A DNA stretch of 64,000 nucleotides from Collybiopsis luxurians FD-317 M1 (GCA_000827265.1 KN834796.1:124001-188000), one strand, 5' to 3'. Positions 22,609-34,640 are shown, counted from the stretch's first letter. Notes: a model not told the origin generated them from the letters alone. Numbers and translations: made by a program.

Positions 22609-24433
22609 TCATCGTTTCAGCGTATCCAGGATAGCCTCGACAACAGCGTTCGCGTCTACGGGAACACCGTATCCTTGTAAGTCGCCTTGAACATTAGGCA
22701 ACCGAGATATTTCGTCTAAGGATAATTGCCTGTTCGAGACTCCCGCTCAGCACACAGCACAAACACAGGATCATTAGCAGGCAACGAAAAGACGAACCGG
22801 TTATTCGACCATGCGATATACTTCGATCCGAGCGCTCTAGCAATCGACTCGTGTTCCCTAGACGCGACGTCTGGAGAGAAGAACTCTACCATGGTGGTCA
22901 CGGGAGATGGTTTGAGGAATACGCCGTCGAGGATGTCAGGACCTTGGACACTGAGAATTACCTTCAAAAGTTTTTTCTCAGTGAAGTAAACATAAGTGGC
23001 AGAAAGTGAATCAACTCACGTTCGATTTAACGACAGCTGCCATACGCCCTCCCCAGTCCACATTATTCTCCCTATCGCCGTCAAGAGCCTCAACCAAGTG
23101 TATATCGATATCTCGATCTTCGCCCAGCCGGTTCAGTGCACGCACGAGGGAGTCGTGATCTTTTACGTTCATGGCCCCAGGCCGGTGAACATACGTGATA
23201 GAGTTCCTCTCGAGCTGATCATCGAACTCCTGGAAAAACTCAGCGACATTATGCCGTATTGGCTCCCACCAATTACGAGAAGCGTGAGCAGCTCGCTGCA
23301 GGACAGTGGAAAGACCGTCTGTGCCTGCGACTCGATAGTCAGCGATAACGAGACGCTGAATAACGTACGGCACTTCCATGCCCATATAGTCCTCCCAATC
23401 TTCCTTGTACGTGATTCCCATATGCGGAAACGCGATTTTGGTAAGGAAGGGATGGGAACCTGTGGCAGAACGGAGGCGTAGTGCCAGATTCTTTTTCTTA
23501 TCGTAGTTTTCGTCCAGGTCGGAATCTTCAAAGGCGGAAGTTTGAGGGAGGATGAGGCGGGCTGGAGACGCCGTGCTGGGCTCTAACGACGAATGCATAG
23601 ACCATAAGGACAACAGAGTTGTGTTTTCTACGAACGGTTGGCACAAATCAGTTGGATAGCTCGACATATCAATGATAATCACTGACGAGGGACAGGCTCA
23701 GTGCACATCCATGATACACCGTGAATTCTGTTGAGCATTGCCGTCAGAGGCCGTTTCGCCACAAACGCAGAGTTTTACGCACATTCCGCCGTATCTCCCT
23801 ATGATAGTCCGTGCATCTTCAGACGGAATTATTTGCCATTTCTCTACCGTTATGGAGTTGACATCAGGGAAGGACTGTGGTTCGTCGGTGACGATATATA
23901 CAACATTATTAAGAATGATAACTTGGTCCATGATTGTGTAGCCTACGCCACGTCTCATGAACAAGATTCATTAGGGCAGCAGAAAGGAATGAACACGTAC
24001 CGGGTACATGTTCTACCAATGAAGTTGTTGGCACGTCTTCGTTCCAGCGCCAAAACCCGGCCGAGACTCCAGGTTCATTCGTTGGAGGCCAAAGACGTTC
24101 TTGTTCGTTTTTCCCTACCCACATTGCATCATGGCGACCGACTCCTAGGGCCTGACCTCGGTCAAGATTCGCATTTAACACCTGTTCTTCGTTCCAGTCA
24201 AAATTCCCAATAATCAGGTCGTCTAATTGGTCTCTAAGTCCCGAGGATTTTCTTCCATCTCCTTGAATGTTACTCGAGTACCCAGACCGAGAAATTGACA
24301 CCGTCTGCACCGCTGAAGAGTCATAACCAATGTAACGAAGGGAATGTTCCAAGTTGTAAGCAAACGTGAAGACCGTGGCGCAGAATAGAAGCAGGGTAAT
24401 CTCTCGGCGTGTAGGAGGTGCGAACCACCTCAT
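22609..24433 (-). CDS. GT61-like glycosyltransferase, type II membrane protein (possible frameshift near C-terminus)
   Basis: Exons on minus: 24001-24433, 23783-23942, 23687-23727, 23020-23627, then an exon starting at 22961. From the ATG at 24433 the protein begins MRWFAPPTRREITLLLFCAT, a short cytoplasmic tail and one membrane anchor, as for Golgi transferases. The catalytic half contains SNVVILSVQGPDILDGVFLK, then SPVTTMVEFFSPDVASREHE, ARALGSKYIAW. This is the pattern of the GT61/EOGT group ('...HG..L....F..P...V.E..'). In-frame reading stops at a TAG at 22716-22718. A family-like tail (EISRLPNVQGDLQGYGVPVD... to TGA 22609-22611) lies one base out of frame, so I suspect a 1-nt frameshift near 22720-22735 or an intron I missed. 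The in-frame product is 495 residues. Confidence 0.7.
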
Positions 24434-25209
24434 TGTCCAGTAAGAAAGCAAGCAAGCGGAAGGTCAGAAATTGAGCGGTTGACAGCGAAGAAAACCGAAG
24501 TGGTCAGCCGCCCCGGCGGCCCGCGCGCGCCACCTTTCTGCCGCCACGTGAAAATCACGCACCTAGTTCGCGAAAGTAGCGCGTCGCGTCTCCCATAGTT
24601 CGACTGGCACTCTGGATAAACATCATATACACGCTTCTAGCATTTCATGAGTGATATGTCCAAAGCACAAAGTGGGATCAGATAGTTCTGAGGACATCAT
24701 AAGTATGAGGGACCGCCACTTCATATTCATTAATTTCATTTCGTGTTTTAGGATTAGTTCATTCATGAGCGCTAGATGTCCGAAATAGAATAAATACTCG
24801 ACATCCCGAGCAAGTACAGAGCAGAAGTATGGAGCACATTTCTCATCTTCTTCTCAATCACTTCATCTACATGCAGAAGAAATACCGACCAATAGCAACA
24901 AAGTTACGGTAAGATCTACTTCTGCGCCCGAGCAGCATTTACTGTCAAAAGGTATGTTTACCTACTATGGAAGATAGCTTTCGAATTAGGAGTAGCAGAT
25001 AGCTATGCTGAAGTAGAGGATTATATACAGCTTCCGGACCGCAGAAGGGCCAGCGAAAAGCAAATTCACAAAAGAACAGTTACAAGTATGTACATAAACG
25101 TCTTCGGTTCACGGAAGATCTGTTGCAAGATATATAGCAGATTCTGCTCGTCATTCACTCGTACCGTAACACACCTCTCTCCCGCAATAAAACGGCACCT
25201 CAGCATTGG
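24434..25209. other. Intergenic, no recognised gene
   Basis: This separates two minus-strand genes: the 5' flank of the glycosyltransferase and the 3' flank of the splicing-factor-like gene. A GC-rich patch (around 24510-24535, CCCGGCGGCCCGCGCGCGCC) lies about 80-100 bp before the glycosyltransferase start and may belong to its promoter. The rest is unremarkable. Confidence 0.4.
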
Positions 25210-26549
25210 CTAGCCGTCACTCCCAGAAACAGAAAGCGGCACACTCGCTTCGAAATAGTCATCCGAGTAATACACCGATCTTGGTCGAATCTTATAGTGT
25301 CGTGAAGCTGGACTGCGCGAGCGGGAAGGATGTCGACGGCGCGAGTCGTAGTAATCGTCGCGTCTGTAGTCGTATTGGCGATCCAAATAACCAGCATAGT
25401 GTCGATCCTTCCTCATGTGAGAACGAGGGCTCTGACTTCGAGGAAAACCGACAGGGCTAGTATGGGTCTGGGAAGAACGTTCGGAATAATGAGTGTCTGG
25501 GTCTTTGCTGCAATTACGGTGGTGAGGGCTACGGCTTCTTATATGTCGCCATCCTTCAAGATCTTCACAGCCATAACTGTCATCGTAGGTTCTGGGAGAG
25601 TGGACAATTAGGTAACACCGCAAGGCGTAAGACACAACACTCACCGGGGGGCATAGCGATCGGGAGAAGGTGGAGAAGGTTGGACATCCCAGTCGTAATA
25701 GCGTGAGCCAGAGTTTTGCGCTTGAGAGCTAGTTGTAGGAGATATATCGAATCCTTCATCGTCGCGAGCGTCTTTATGGTCGCCTCGAGCTTGAAAAGAG
25801 TTCGCTTTGAGGGAAATTTTCACGTTTCTCGGACTGAGTAGATGGGGAGGGGAGAGGGGAATGAATGTGTAATTCCTTACTGGAAAGTGTTAGCAGAGAT
25901 TTCTTACATGAACCGATGTGGGCACTCTCTAGAATTCATGTTGATTGAATGACGACTTTCAGGTCCAGAAACACTCAACTGACCTTCGTTGATGATTCGC
26001 AGATCCACAGTTGAAACATGAACCCAGTTCCCGGGCGCATTCGCTGGAAAGAATTACAAGGTGCATATCGAGGACAGAAAGAAAAAATTCACCTCTGGGA
26101 ATGTCCGAGTACACCACATCGAAGGCATTTGTCTTCCTCGAAAGTCTGAGAGCGGTGGCGCGCAAAGTCGGCAGAGATTTCCTTCCCTTTAAAGACCTTC
26201 CTATCAAGCTTGTCGATACAGCACTGGGCATCTTTTTTGTCGAGAAAATCCTGCACAGCTGAATCAGACCAACTTGTTGAAACAAAACTAGTGTACCCAC
26301 AATAAACGCATAACCAGGCCTTGGATGAACGTCAGAAATACCGAGAAAAATCTGTATCCAGACTCTCCAAACCTTATACGCGTCGAAACGACTGTTCCTA
26401 TTCCAGCACACAACTGCACGATATCTTCTCTTTCACACTTTGGCAGGCCCCCCAAAAATACTGTTTCGCACTGAGAATATGGGCCCATCAGCGAAGAAAG
26501 AAAAAAGCTGGGAGTTCGTCTAGTCACTGACTTGACTGGAATTGACCAT
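25210..26549 (-). CDS. SR-like protein: RRM, two CCHC zinc knuckles, RS tail
   Basis: Eight exons on minus: 26532-26549, 26373-26470, 26298-26320, 26093-26258, 25984-26043, 25914-25928, 25645-25833, 25210-25591; 316 residues. The RRM occupies about residues 7-85 (ETVFLGGLPKCEREDI as the RNP2 region; RPGYAFIV as RNP1). Two zinc knuckles follow: CLRCGVLGHSQSEC and CFNCGSANHQRREC, both C-x2-C-x4-H-x4-C. The C-terminal third is rich in RS, SR and Arg/Tyr/Asp (GWRHIRSRSPHHR; RRRHPSRSRSPASRHYK). The architecture resembles RSZ/SRSF7-type pre-mRNA splicing regulators acting in the nucleus. The second knuckle is completed by a 15-nt exon (25914-25928); without it the last Cys is lost, which supports the model. 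Confidence 0.85.
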
Positions 26550-27359
26550 GGCAGTAAACGAGATCACCGAGAGTAACAGTCGCGGAGGCCAGGGCTCTCT
26601 CTGAATCTGTACATGAACTACAAAAATAGAAGCGTTGAGTGTGGGAATATATACGGTTTCGAGCTTAACCGCGTCCACATCCTGTCCAACGGTCCTCCAA
26701 ATTCCAATGACTTCTTGAGCTCATGGACGAATATAGAAAAACAAACTTTGCACATATCTGGTCTTCACGATTTCCCCTTTATGCTCGCCCTCGAGTCGTA
26801 ACCTTCTGGGTAGAGCACGTCTCGTCAGCGGGTTATACGAAATTCGCAGACATTCAGATGGCTACTAGCTGGCGTAAAATTTGAGGTCAAAAGCTTGCAG
26901 GTTAAACTGAATATGGCAGGCTTTGACTGCCGCAAACTACGCGCTGGGATGCTTCCGTGAATCAGAGTAGTAAAAGATTATCCGACCCATTCTATTCTTG
27001 ATCGTGAGAGCTCGTAAAGTAGGTAGTCCAAATATCTCCATATTATAGTGTATGTATACAGATTGAGCGTTTGATTTTATCTTGCTCCTAGATTGTTCTC
27101 GTCCACATAAGAACTCAGATACTTCTAAAGTCTCCTTCCAAAAAATGCATAGTGAGATGTATTGAATGTATGACAAAAGTCCAGGAAGAGTTTGACTTCG
27201 CGAGGCCTCTGAATAAGTGCTTACTGCATCGACTCTTCCGTATCAACTTCTGAAGGCTCAGAAGGTACACTTCCATTGTCCTCAATAGAGCTAGTATAGT
27301 TTGAGCTAGTATAAGGTGAGCCAGGAGGTGAGCCAGGAGGTGACGGCTTTTTGAGTTAT
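26550..27359. other. Intergenic, no recognised gene
   Basis: This is the 5' flank of the SR-like gene and 3' flank of the hydrolase gene. A short imperfect direct repeat occurs at about 27294-27343 (TTTGAGCTAGTATA and GAGCCAGGAGGT, each twice). Short frames on both strands have no motifs. Confidence 0.4.
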
Positions 27360-28695
27360 TCATGAATCTCTTTGGAAGGTTGATGAGAACAGAAAATAAC
27401 CCACAAATGAAATGGTAATATCATCATCGTCAAATTCATTTCGCTTTTCTGGAGTCCAGCCCCATTCACGCAGAATCTTGTCCCAGGGTGATGAAACATT
27501 TCTAGGAGCTGTAGGAATACTGGCTTTGTCCATGGTGTGCAAAACAAAATCATGGATTTCCCAGTTCACCCTATTAGATAGTATATCACTCACTACCTTC
27601 AGCAAGAACCATATCAAAAGAACTTACTCCGGTCCATAATCGACACATAAATAATGAGGTGCATTCGGAACTCGGAGCCATGACACATTCACTCCTGCTT
27701 GCTTCAAGTTGCGCACAAAGTTCCGAGTATAGCTTTCTGGATAGACTAAACTATTACTCCCCTGGACAAGTTTTACTGGGCAGGCTATCCGTGAGAGTGC
27801 CTCTCGTGTATAACTTCCACGTTGAACAAAGAAGTTATAAGTTGCCAGACGATACTCCTTTTTATGATCCTGATCCCAATTCTTGAGGTTTACAAAAGCA
27901 CTGTAATCGGTCAGTCTAGGAGAGTTTGGTCAGTTGTTCATGGTATAACAAGTTGATTATTATTAACACATACGCTTGGGCCAGATTTGAAATATTACTA
28001 CTGAAGGTGTACTGTGAATAGCCTAAAGCGACATCCATATGTGCATCCGGAAGGTCTGAGAACCACAAATCGTACAGTTCCGTTCTTGCCCGACGAACTT
28101 CAGGGAGCTATATGACGCAACAATTAGTCAAACATACATTTAAAACCATCGAAATCTACCTCTTCCATACAGAGATGAGACATGATAAAGAGTGAAAGAA
28201 CCTTTTCAGGCTTCGTAACTGCAATTTGCATTGCAATCATGCTGCCAATGTCCATCGCAACAAAGTGACAAGGTGGCAGGTGAAGAGCATCCTATAGAGA
28301 ACTTATTCCAATAACAGCGGCTTAGCACATTGTTGTTTGAAGCTTACTATTAACGCGACGGCATCCTCAGCAGCGTCTTCAGCACCGTACTTCTCTGGAA
28401 CTGTATCGCAGGTTGTATCACCGTGAAACCTAAGATGAAATGTGACCAGATTGAATTTTCTCAATAATGGATCACGAAATTGAGCTGTATGTGGCGACAG
28501 ATTTTTTGAGTGTGGCGCGCTTCTCTACGCGTTGGGACACGTACAGTGAAAGACAGCATGAAATGCCATTGCATGGAAAAACAGTAACACGGGAAGGCCA
28601 GCAGTGATTGATTCTGCGTTTGCACATGTCGGAGTGCTAATCGTATAGTGGAATCTAGTCTTTCCTGTAGAAGTGGAGACTTGAACGAAAGGCAT
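27360..28695 (-). CDS. Alpha/beta-fold hydrolase, Asp-elbow type
   Basis: Six exons on minus: 28545-28695, 28348-28484, 28160-28291, 27974-28107, 27628-27900, 27360-27570; 345 residues, all joins in phase. The N-terminus MPFVQVSTSTGKTRFHY leads to the first strand and LPVLLFFHAMAFHAVFHSQF (oxyanion-loop region). RKFNLVTFHLRFHGDT follows. The nucleophile elbow reads HFVAMDIGSMIAMQIA, with Asp where serine esterases have Ser, as in epoxide hydrolases and haloalkane dehalogenases. Next come VKLVQGSNSLVYPESY (acid-residue strand) and LRVPNAPHYLCVDYG, which carries the catalytic His. A fold-level assignment is safe; the substrate is not known. No secretion signal is visible, so it is probably cytosolic. 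Confidence 0.85.
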
Positions 28696-29109
28696 AGTAG
28701 GTGATGGACAGTGAGAAGGGAAAGGAGCGTAGACAACGGCACTGTATACTTTATGAGCGATTGAAGTTACGGTACGTTAGTCATCTGGCATCCGAGGACA
28801 TGATGAAATGAACTGTTGATGAATGGCGCGGAAGATACAGGACCGATTAGGAATAGGTATCAAGAACGGTAATCCACTGTCATGCGCCCTTCGTTGTCTC
28901 CATCACTTATTCTCAGGTTATTTTCTAATTGGCCAGAATATTTCATTCTGTCTACTATGGAAATAGAGCCATGTCATGCTCGCAGAATACTGCACTGCCT
29001 TTGAATTCGGTTCAAATTGCCTTCTCCCGGACTTCTATTGAGGCACTCACGCACATGTACGGTCGAAATCAGATCTATCAAGGAAAATGTTTAATTTTGG
29101 AAGTACCTC
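28696..29109. other. Intergenic, no recognised gene
   Basis: This is the presumed promoter of the hydrolase gene and 3' flank of the unidentified minus-strand gene to its right. Nothing is recognisable. Confidence 0.35.
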
Positions 29110-29700
29110 TCATGCGTTGTATAACCTTTGCGCGGTCGCGAGGCCAAGTGAGGTGCGACCATCATCATCGGGTTCCCGAGCAAGTGTTATGTAGTCGGCT
29201 GCTTTCGCCAGAGCTGGAAAATAATAAATGAGCTCTTGCATTGGTGAAAATTGGTCAATATAGTCAGTAAACATAACGTGTTCATGTAGACCTACCCACG
29301 TACTTACTACATTACTAAAGAATTGATTCAAACAGAACTCGAAAAAGTCACAGCGAAGCCTTGAGTGAAGCACCATTTCCTGGACTCTAAAGCCTTGATG
29401 GCGTTAACGACATGGGAACCTGTTCGGGGTACCATCATACATCTGACGGTTTCTTGTAAACAGGGTGACATGACTCCGAAGCCGAAGCCTTCTTTCACAG
29501 TAAGATCAAACGTTCCGCCGGATCGTACAATCCTCAAAATGCCCTACCAAGCGAGTGCGAACGACGTATGAATGAGAGTGACACCTGGCATCAGATGCTT
29601 TATCCGCGAATCTCGACGTTTGTGCGGGTCCGGGACGTTTCGTAGAGAATGAGGGTTTGCACAGCTGGCAGGGTCTTAAAATGTAAAGACTGATGCGGCG
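29110..29700 (-). CDS. Unidentified spliced gene (partial model)
   Basis: I do not recognise the family. On minus, two pieces join in phase across a 42-nt GTGTCA..TTGGTAG intron near 29550-29592: a basic stretch (NPHSLRNVPDPHKRRDSRIK HLMP, split) followed by ILRIVRSGGTFDLTVKEGFG and a Cys/Met-containing segment. A third piece (about 29110-29260) reads LAKAADYITLAREPDDDGRT and ends at a stop at 29110. The text is protein-like (Gly/charged turns and amphipathic stretches), but the 5' exon and the middle junction are unclear. The gene may extend right to about 30160, where another minus frame lies. Coordinates are approximate. Confidence 0.35.
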
Positions 29701-30414
29701 AAGGAAGCGGATGTGGATGTGTAGGTGGCTGCGCTTCAGAGAAGATAGTTGGGGGAATACGGCCTCCGGTTTAGAACTGGCTATAGAAAAGAGTCGAGGG
29801 AAACCCAATTGGGGATCTCAGCCAAAAGACAGAGTCCAAACACCTGCCGCAGTGAGAGAGTATACGGTACATTTTGCGAGGACTCCATCGAGCAAGCAGG
29901 AAAGGGGGCCAGATCGGGTACAAAGAAGAGTAAATGTCGAGTCAAACAAGATACCGCAGGAGCAGTGTCACCGTAGCCAGTGACCTTGAATGCAAAGCCG
30001 AGATGTCGGTCCTGTAATCGAAAGTTAATCCTTGAACACTGCGGTCAACCCTGACGTCAATTCCAATCCAGCTCCTCGTTGCCACAATAACTACTGTCTC
30101 GCTCCGCGTACTCATCAGTGCTATCGAAAGTCCGACCTCGTTAGTACCCGAAACGATGCCGGAAGACATCCAAGAGATACTCCCGAAACTCGCAATAACG
30201 AGAAAGTTCGAGTCTGATAGTACTGAGTTGGATAAATAAACTCAAGGAGCCAAGGAATTGAATCTACATTTCCGCGAGGTAGAGGTACAAATATCTCGGT
30301 CGAGACGGAAGATCACTTAGGGAAGCACGTGAAACAGTTTCGCGTCGCTTGGGCGCTTACAGGCTTGACCGCGTACCTCGCTTACGCTGCCCAATATCTT
30401 GCCGTTTGTCTCCA
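29701..30414. other. Unassigned region upstream of the histone deacetylase
   Basis: Frames occur on both strands (plus 29693-29983; minus 29942-30169) without motifs. The right part is presumably the promoter of the deacetylase gene starting at 30415; the left part may hold 5' exons of the unidentified minus-strand gene. Confidence 0.3.
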
Positions 30415-31934
30415 ATGAGCTCTGCAACCCTGGAACAAGTAGTATATATTGTCTCTCAAGATCTGGTAAAGGTGAGTAACCACAGATACGTAAAAAAGCC
30501 TGCCGCTAATCCTCATCAAGTATTCGTCGCGACTCCCATCCAATCCCGGTAGATCTCTCCTCGTTCATTCCCTTGTCAAGGCTTTCGGACTTTTATCTCC
30601 CGAATACCCCTCATCTAGACGACTCCAGGTCGTTAAACCTAAACCTGCTACTGATGATGAACTTGGGGTCTATCATGCCCGTAGTTATTTAGATGTCATT
30701 CTGCAGACACGAACCAGTTCAGACCTTCTGGAATCTACGGAGTTGACTGAATTTGGACTCGAAGACGACTGTCCGAGGTTTGAGAGCCTTTCAGAATATG
30801 TTCGATTGGTAGCCGGAGCTACTCTGACCGCAGCGAACGCTTTAAAGCTGAATTACGCGGACATTGCGATAAATTGGGACGGCGGGAGGTTGGTGATGAT
30901 CCGTTTACTATTCCTTTGTCGCGTGTCAACGACCCGTCTCCGGCTTATAGACATCATGCACAAAAATATCGCGCGTCTGGCTTCTGTTATGTTGCTGACT
31001 GCGTGCTGGCTATCCTGCTTTTGCGGAAAGCCCAACCCTTGCCGCCGTTAGTGTCACTAAATGACTCGAACATCGATTCTATAACCGCCCAGAAGCAGAG
31101 AAGGCCTCGAGTGATGTACCTTGACCTCGACGTTCATTTTTCAGACGGTGTTTCAGAGGCGTTTTACACGCCAGTTTCTAATGTCATTTCGCCTCAGGTC
31201 TTGGTATGCCTCGTTCTTTACAGTCATTCCTTGGGATATCCTTAATTGAAATACGTAGACCTTCAGTATTCATCATGCCGCTCCTGGGTTCTTTCCTTCC
31301 TCTCCACTAGCCCAGCTCCCCTCAGTCGACTCATCTCCTATTTCGACCTTTGATCCATTTACCCTCTCAATCCCGCTTCTCCTCGGCGCCTCAAATCATA
31401 CTTACTTCACCATTTGGTCAATTGTTGAACGCATAAAAGACATCTTCAAGCCAGACTATATTGTAATTCAATGTGGGGTCGACGGACTCGCTGGGGATCC
31501 CAAATGCAAAGCGTTTAACTGGGGCTTGGATGTCGAAGAGAAAGGTTCCCTGGGTTGGTGTATATCACGCATTGTTGATAATTGGAAAGGAAGAAAACTC
31601 TTCCTTGGTGGAGGTGGGTATAATTCACCGAATGCAGCAAGAGCCTGGAGCTATCTTACATCTATCATTGTGAGTTGGGATTCCAAATTAGCTTTATCTC
31701 TCATTAAAGAACCACCTCTATTATTCTCACTAGCTGGGCAAACCCATCCCCATATCGACCCACATTCCAGATGATCCATCACATTCTGGATTTCCGCTCT
31801 ATGCGCCTTCATTCATTCTTGATGTTCCAACAGGAAATATGCCGGATACCAACTCCGCAGAATACTTGGAAAAGGTCAAGAGAAGGTTTGATGTGGTAAG
31901 TCAAGTGTTACAGGAGAGGGTAGGAGTATTATAA
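30415..31934 (+). CDS. Class I-type histone deacetylase
   Basis: Exons: 30415-30471, 30521-30888, 30951-31203, 31259-31669, 31734-31934 (TAA); 429 residues. The diagnostic motifs are present. [20 protein letters not shown] has the two active-site His (143-144). [17 protein letters not shown] holds the zinc ligands D202 and H204. [12 protein letters not shown] has the third ligand D301, and LGGGGYN has the catalytic Tyr 347. Family members remove acetyl groups from histone lysines in the nucleus, as part of Rpd3/Hos-like or HDAC8-like activity. Departures from consensus: HFSDG instead of HHGDG, and ADC instead of the usual ND after the FCYV strand. The C-terminus is short, as in HDAC8-like forms. 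A decayed copy lies at 61895-62935. The CpG-poor block starts right after the stop codon. Confidence 0.92.
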
Positions 31935-32816
31935 GCAAAGCAACACATTTGAAAGGTATTGGTAATAGGTATGATTACACCTGCAGAATGCCGTATATTA
32001 AATGTCAAACATCTTACTTTGACTCAAAATTTTCAGATTACTTAGTATTTAAGCTGCAATTTGTGAGTTGTTTGTCAGTGGATTGCAAAACTACAGCTGC
32101 CAGCTTCTTGCAAGTCAAATATCTCAGAGGCTCTGGTATGAACTTGGATTGACAAGGGAAACAGTCCTGTGCTGTGCTCAATCAGAGAGCTACTGTCACA
32201 CAGTGGTCACTGCTGCTGAGTCCTGACAACCCAATCATGCTTATAAATCCAGAGGGTGCAGCTTATGTCTGGTTGAGAGGTGAGAGTCTGTAGAAGCTTG
32301 TTGAAAGATAATAAACAAGAGAAAGTGAGGACAAAAGAAAAGGCACTTCAAGACTCCAGGAAGGAGGAGAAGTTCAAGGAGAACTAAAGTGGAAGTGCAC
32401 GATGCTTCTCAGATCTTGTGTTTCAAAATAGTGGTGAGGCACTTGTTGTGCTTCCATCAACACAATCACTTGTCATAAAACATAGGATGTTGTGTGGTCG
32501 ATAGGTTGAACTATCTAGCTATACACAGTGGCAGTACATCAATCCAATAACAAATAGATAAGAGGCAAATAAGAGGATATCAATCTCTCAAGCTAATGGA
32601 AGCAAAAGTGGCAACTGTGCAAGATTGCTAACAGTGGCACCTGTGACATTGGAAACTCCAGCATGTGTAATAAGGAATAAGTAGCATTGCATGCTAAACT
32701 TCATTATCTTGGCCAGGAAATTGATGAACAGTCTTTGGTCCTTCAAGTTTGGCAAGTTCATATGCCCCATCAGGATCCTGTAGGTAGATACACCTTTAAT
32801 GAGCATTGAGCAGCAG
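31935..32816. other. CpG-poor non-coding start of repeat-rich block
   Basis: Almost no CpG remains. A stretch near 32240-32300 has CTTATAAAT followed by features reminiscent of an LTR promoter, but I could not find a matching second LTR, so no element is called. The minus frame 32588-32833 is hydrophobic (AKIMKFSMQCYLFLI) and may be a decayed extra exon or neighbour of the DUF6534-like gene. Confidence 0.3.
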
Positions 32817-33990
32817 TCAAAAGATACAACCACTTACAAATTCAGCGGCTGAGTGCAGAACCACATTCTGAGCTCCAAACCGTTGACTGTGACTAGCTGT
32901 TGTAGGGCTCTCATGTTTTTGTTTTGTGTCACTTGATACAGGCCATAAACTATTGTTGACCATGCTTCGGAGATCCGAATTGCTTTGGTACAGGTGGGCT
33001 GTGCCTGATGATAAAAACGTGATCCTGGATTTCAGATTGGCTAGCAGGGAATTTGCATAAACTTTTCCACATCTAAAAAAACTAGCAACCCTTGGTTGAG
33101 AATAATCAAAACTTGTCCAGTTGACGAAAAGAACTTACATCACGTAATTGTAGGTTTCCTTTGGCAGCGCCAAAAAGAATGCCAATTCCACGAGCATTAC
33201 AATCACGGTAATAGCACCAGTTTCAATAATGTACTTAATGGCATTCTCCACACATGTAATGGTCTGTTTGTAAGTAGTCTTTTTGCATTCCCTGAGCATG
33301 AAAAGCATCATTACTTTTTTGCCTATTAGAAGAGTTGCCTGAGTTTTGGAATAAAAGGCCCACCAACTGTAGTAAGTGGATCTGCCACTGCTGAACAAAC
33401 AATCCAAGCCTTATATTTCCATTATAACTAGATTATATTAGAATGACAGGAAGCTCTTACTGAAATAGCTGCAGTGAAATCACGAATGAGCTGCCGCATG
33501 TCAAGTACCTTCAGAATCTAAGATATAGACTTAGTCACTTAGCGGTTGATCCTGGAATTGAAAAGGAGACTTATTTCCATACCATGACTGATATATAAAT
33601 GGATAGAGCCAGCTGGGCAGCAGAAATCTAGAAAGAGAACATTGACACAGATAATTTCAATATAAAACTGACAGCTTACCAAACTGATTATGACTGGGAT
33701 AATATGACTCCTTCCAAGCATGATAATTCTCCAGCAGTAAAATGCATGGGTAGAGGATTTGCCTCTGGAGGAAAGAAGATCATGTGATCCAATATACCCC
33801 ATCCAGAGCCAAAGCCCCACCAAGCAGTATATGTTTCCAACACTTGAAAAACTACTTCTGTTATGCAGACTCAAAATTTTTTTAAGTCAGGATAGATAAA
33901 AATAATTGATTAATGTAGCTACCTAAGATTTGAAGCCACAGGTGATCTGACCCTCTGAAGGCGATATGATAGATATCTGTCATGATATGG
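32817..33990 (-). CDS. DUF6534-like multi-span membrane protein (5' end uncertain, possibly degenerate)
   Basis: Minus-strand exonic pieces, in order, read: HAFYCWRIIMLGRSHIIPVI (about 33690-33770); ISAAQLALSIYISVMVW (about 33580-33640); ILKVLDMRQLIRDFTAAIS; AWIVCSAVADPLTTVGGPF; CVENAIKYIIETGAITVIVM followed by ELAFFLALPKETYNYVM (33135-33260). The last exon has CGKVYANSLLANLKSR and a polar tail to a TGA at 32817-32819. The NTG-like helix and the 'K.Y.NSLLA.LN.R' C-terminus are the landmarks of Agaricomycete DUF6534 proteins, seven-helix membrane proteins of unknown function. I could not find a clean N-terminal helix set or start codon. The sequence is CpG-poor, so the gene may be decaying. 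Confidence 0.5.
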
Positions 33991-34640
33991 TAGTATAACA
34001 CATAAAGCAGTCATTCAAACATATATAACTGAACACAAAGTATTCCAAATGTGAAATACAATGCCAAATGCCTGAGAATCTACAACCAATGTAGGTTAAT
34101 AAGCTGAACACATATAGTGAGTGATACAGTATGTAGGGTCCAGTGCTAAGTGCATGGATAAGACATGAGCCACAATGTACAGTTGCACTTGAAACCTACA
34201 TTGCAGTAATGCCAGGTGGGAGACTAGTTACAGAAGATTGTGAGGATGCCATTTTGGAGTCAAAAAGTCAAACAATAAGACTGGTCTTTTTAAACAGAAG
34301 CTTCCAGGTTTTTTTTGTAGACTATTTGATCACAGCATCCAGTAATTTGAGGCCCTGCTGGTCTAAATGGGCCAATGTATTGGATTATAATTAGGTATTC
34401 ACAATGTACAATTGGATATATCTATCTATGGAACACTTTCTCGTAGTTGTACTATACTTATATTTATGTTCCCTTACCATCTCACATTGTTCTATATTTA
34501 GTTGTAGTGTACTTATATCTTGTCTCTCCTTCCCATCTCAGTTCTCATGGTTCCTATCACATATACCCATTCTTGTATACTAGTTCCCATGATACTTAGT
34601 TACATGTTCTCATCTATCTTTTATCTAGCCAATGGTCTAC
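33991..34640. other. CpG-poor AT-rich non-coding stretch
   Basis: No supported gene. The sequence has many TATA/TAGTA runs and simple degenerate text, with short frames (34143-34394) lacking any motif. Confidence 0.4.

Noticed and set aside
32150..32560. Solo LTR of a retrotransposon
   Set aside because: TATA-like and promoter-like text is present, but I could find no matching second LTR, no TG..CA ends with target duplication and no internal polyprotein.
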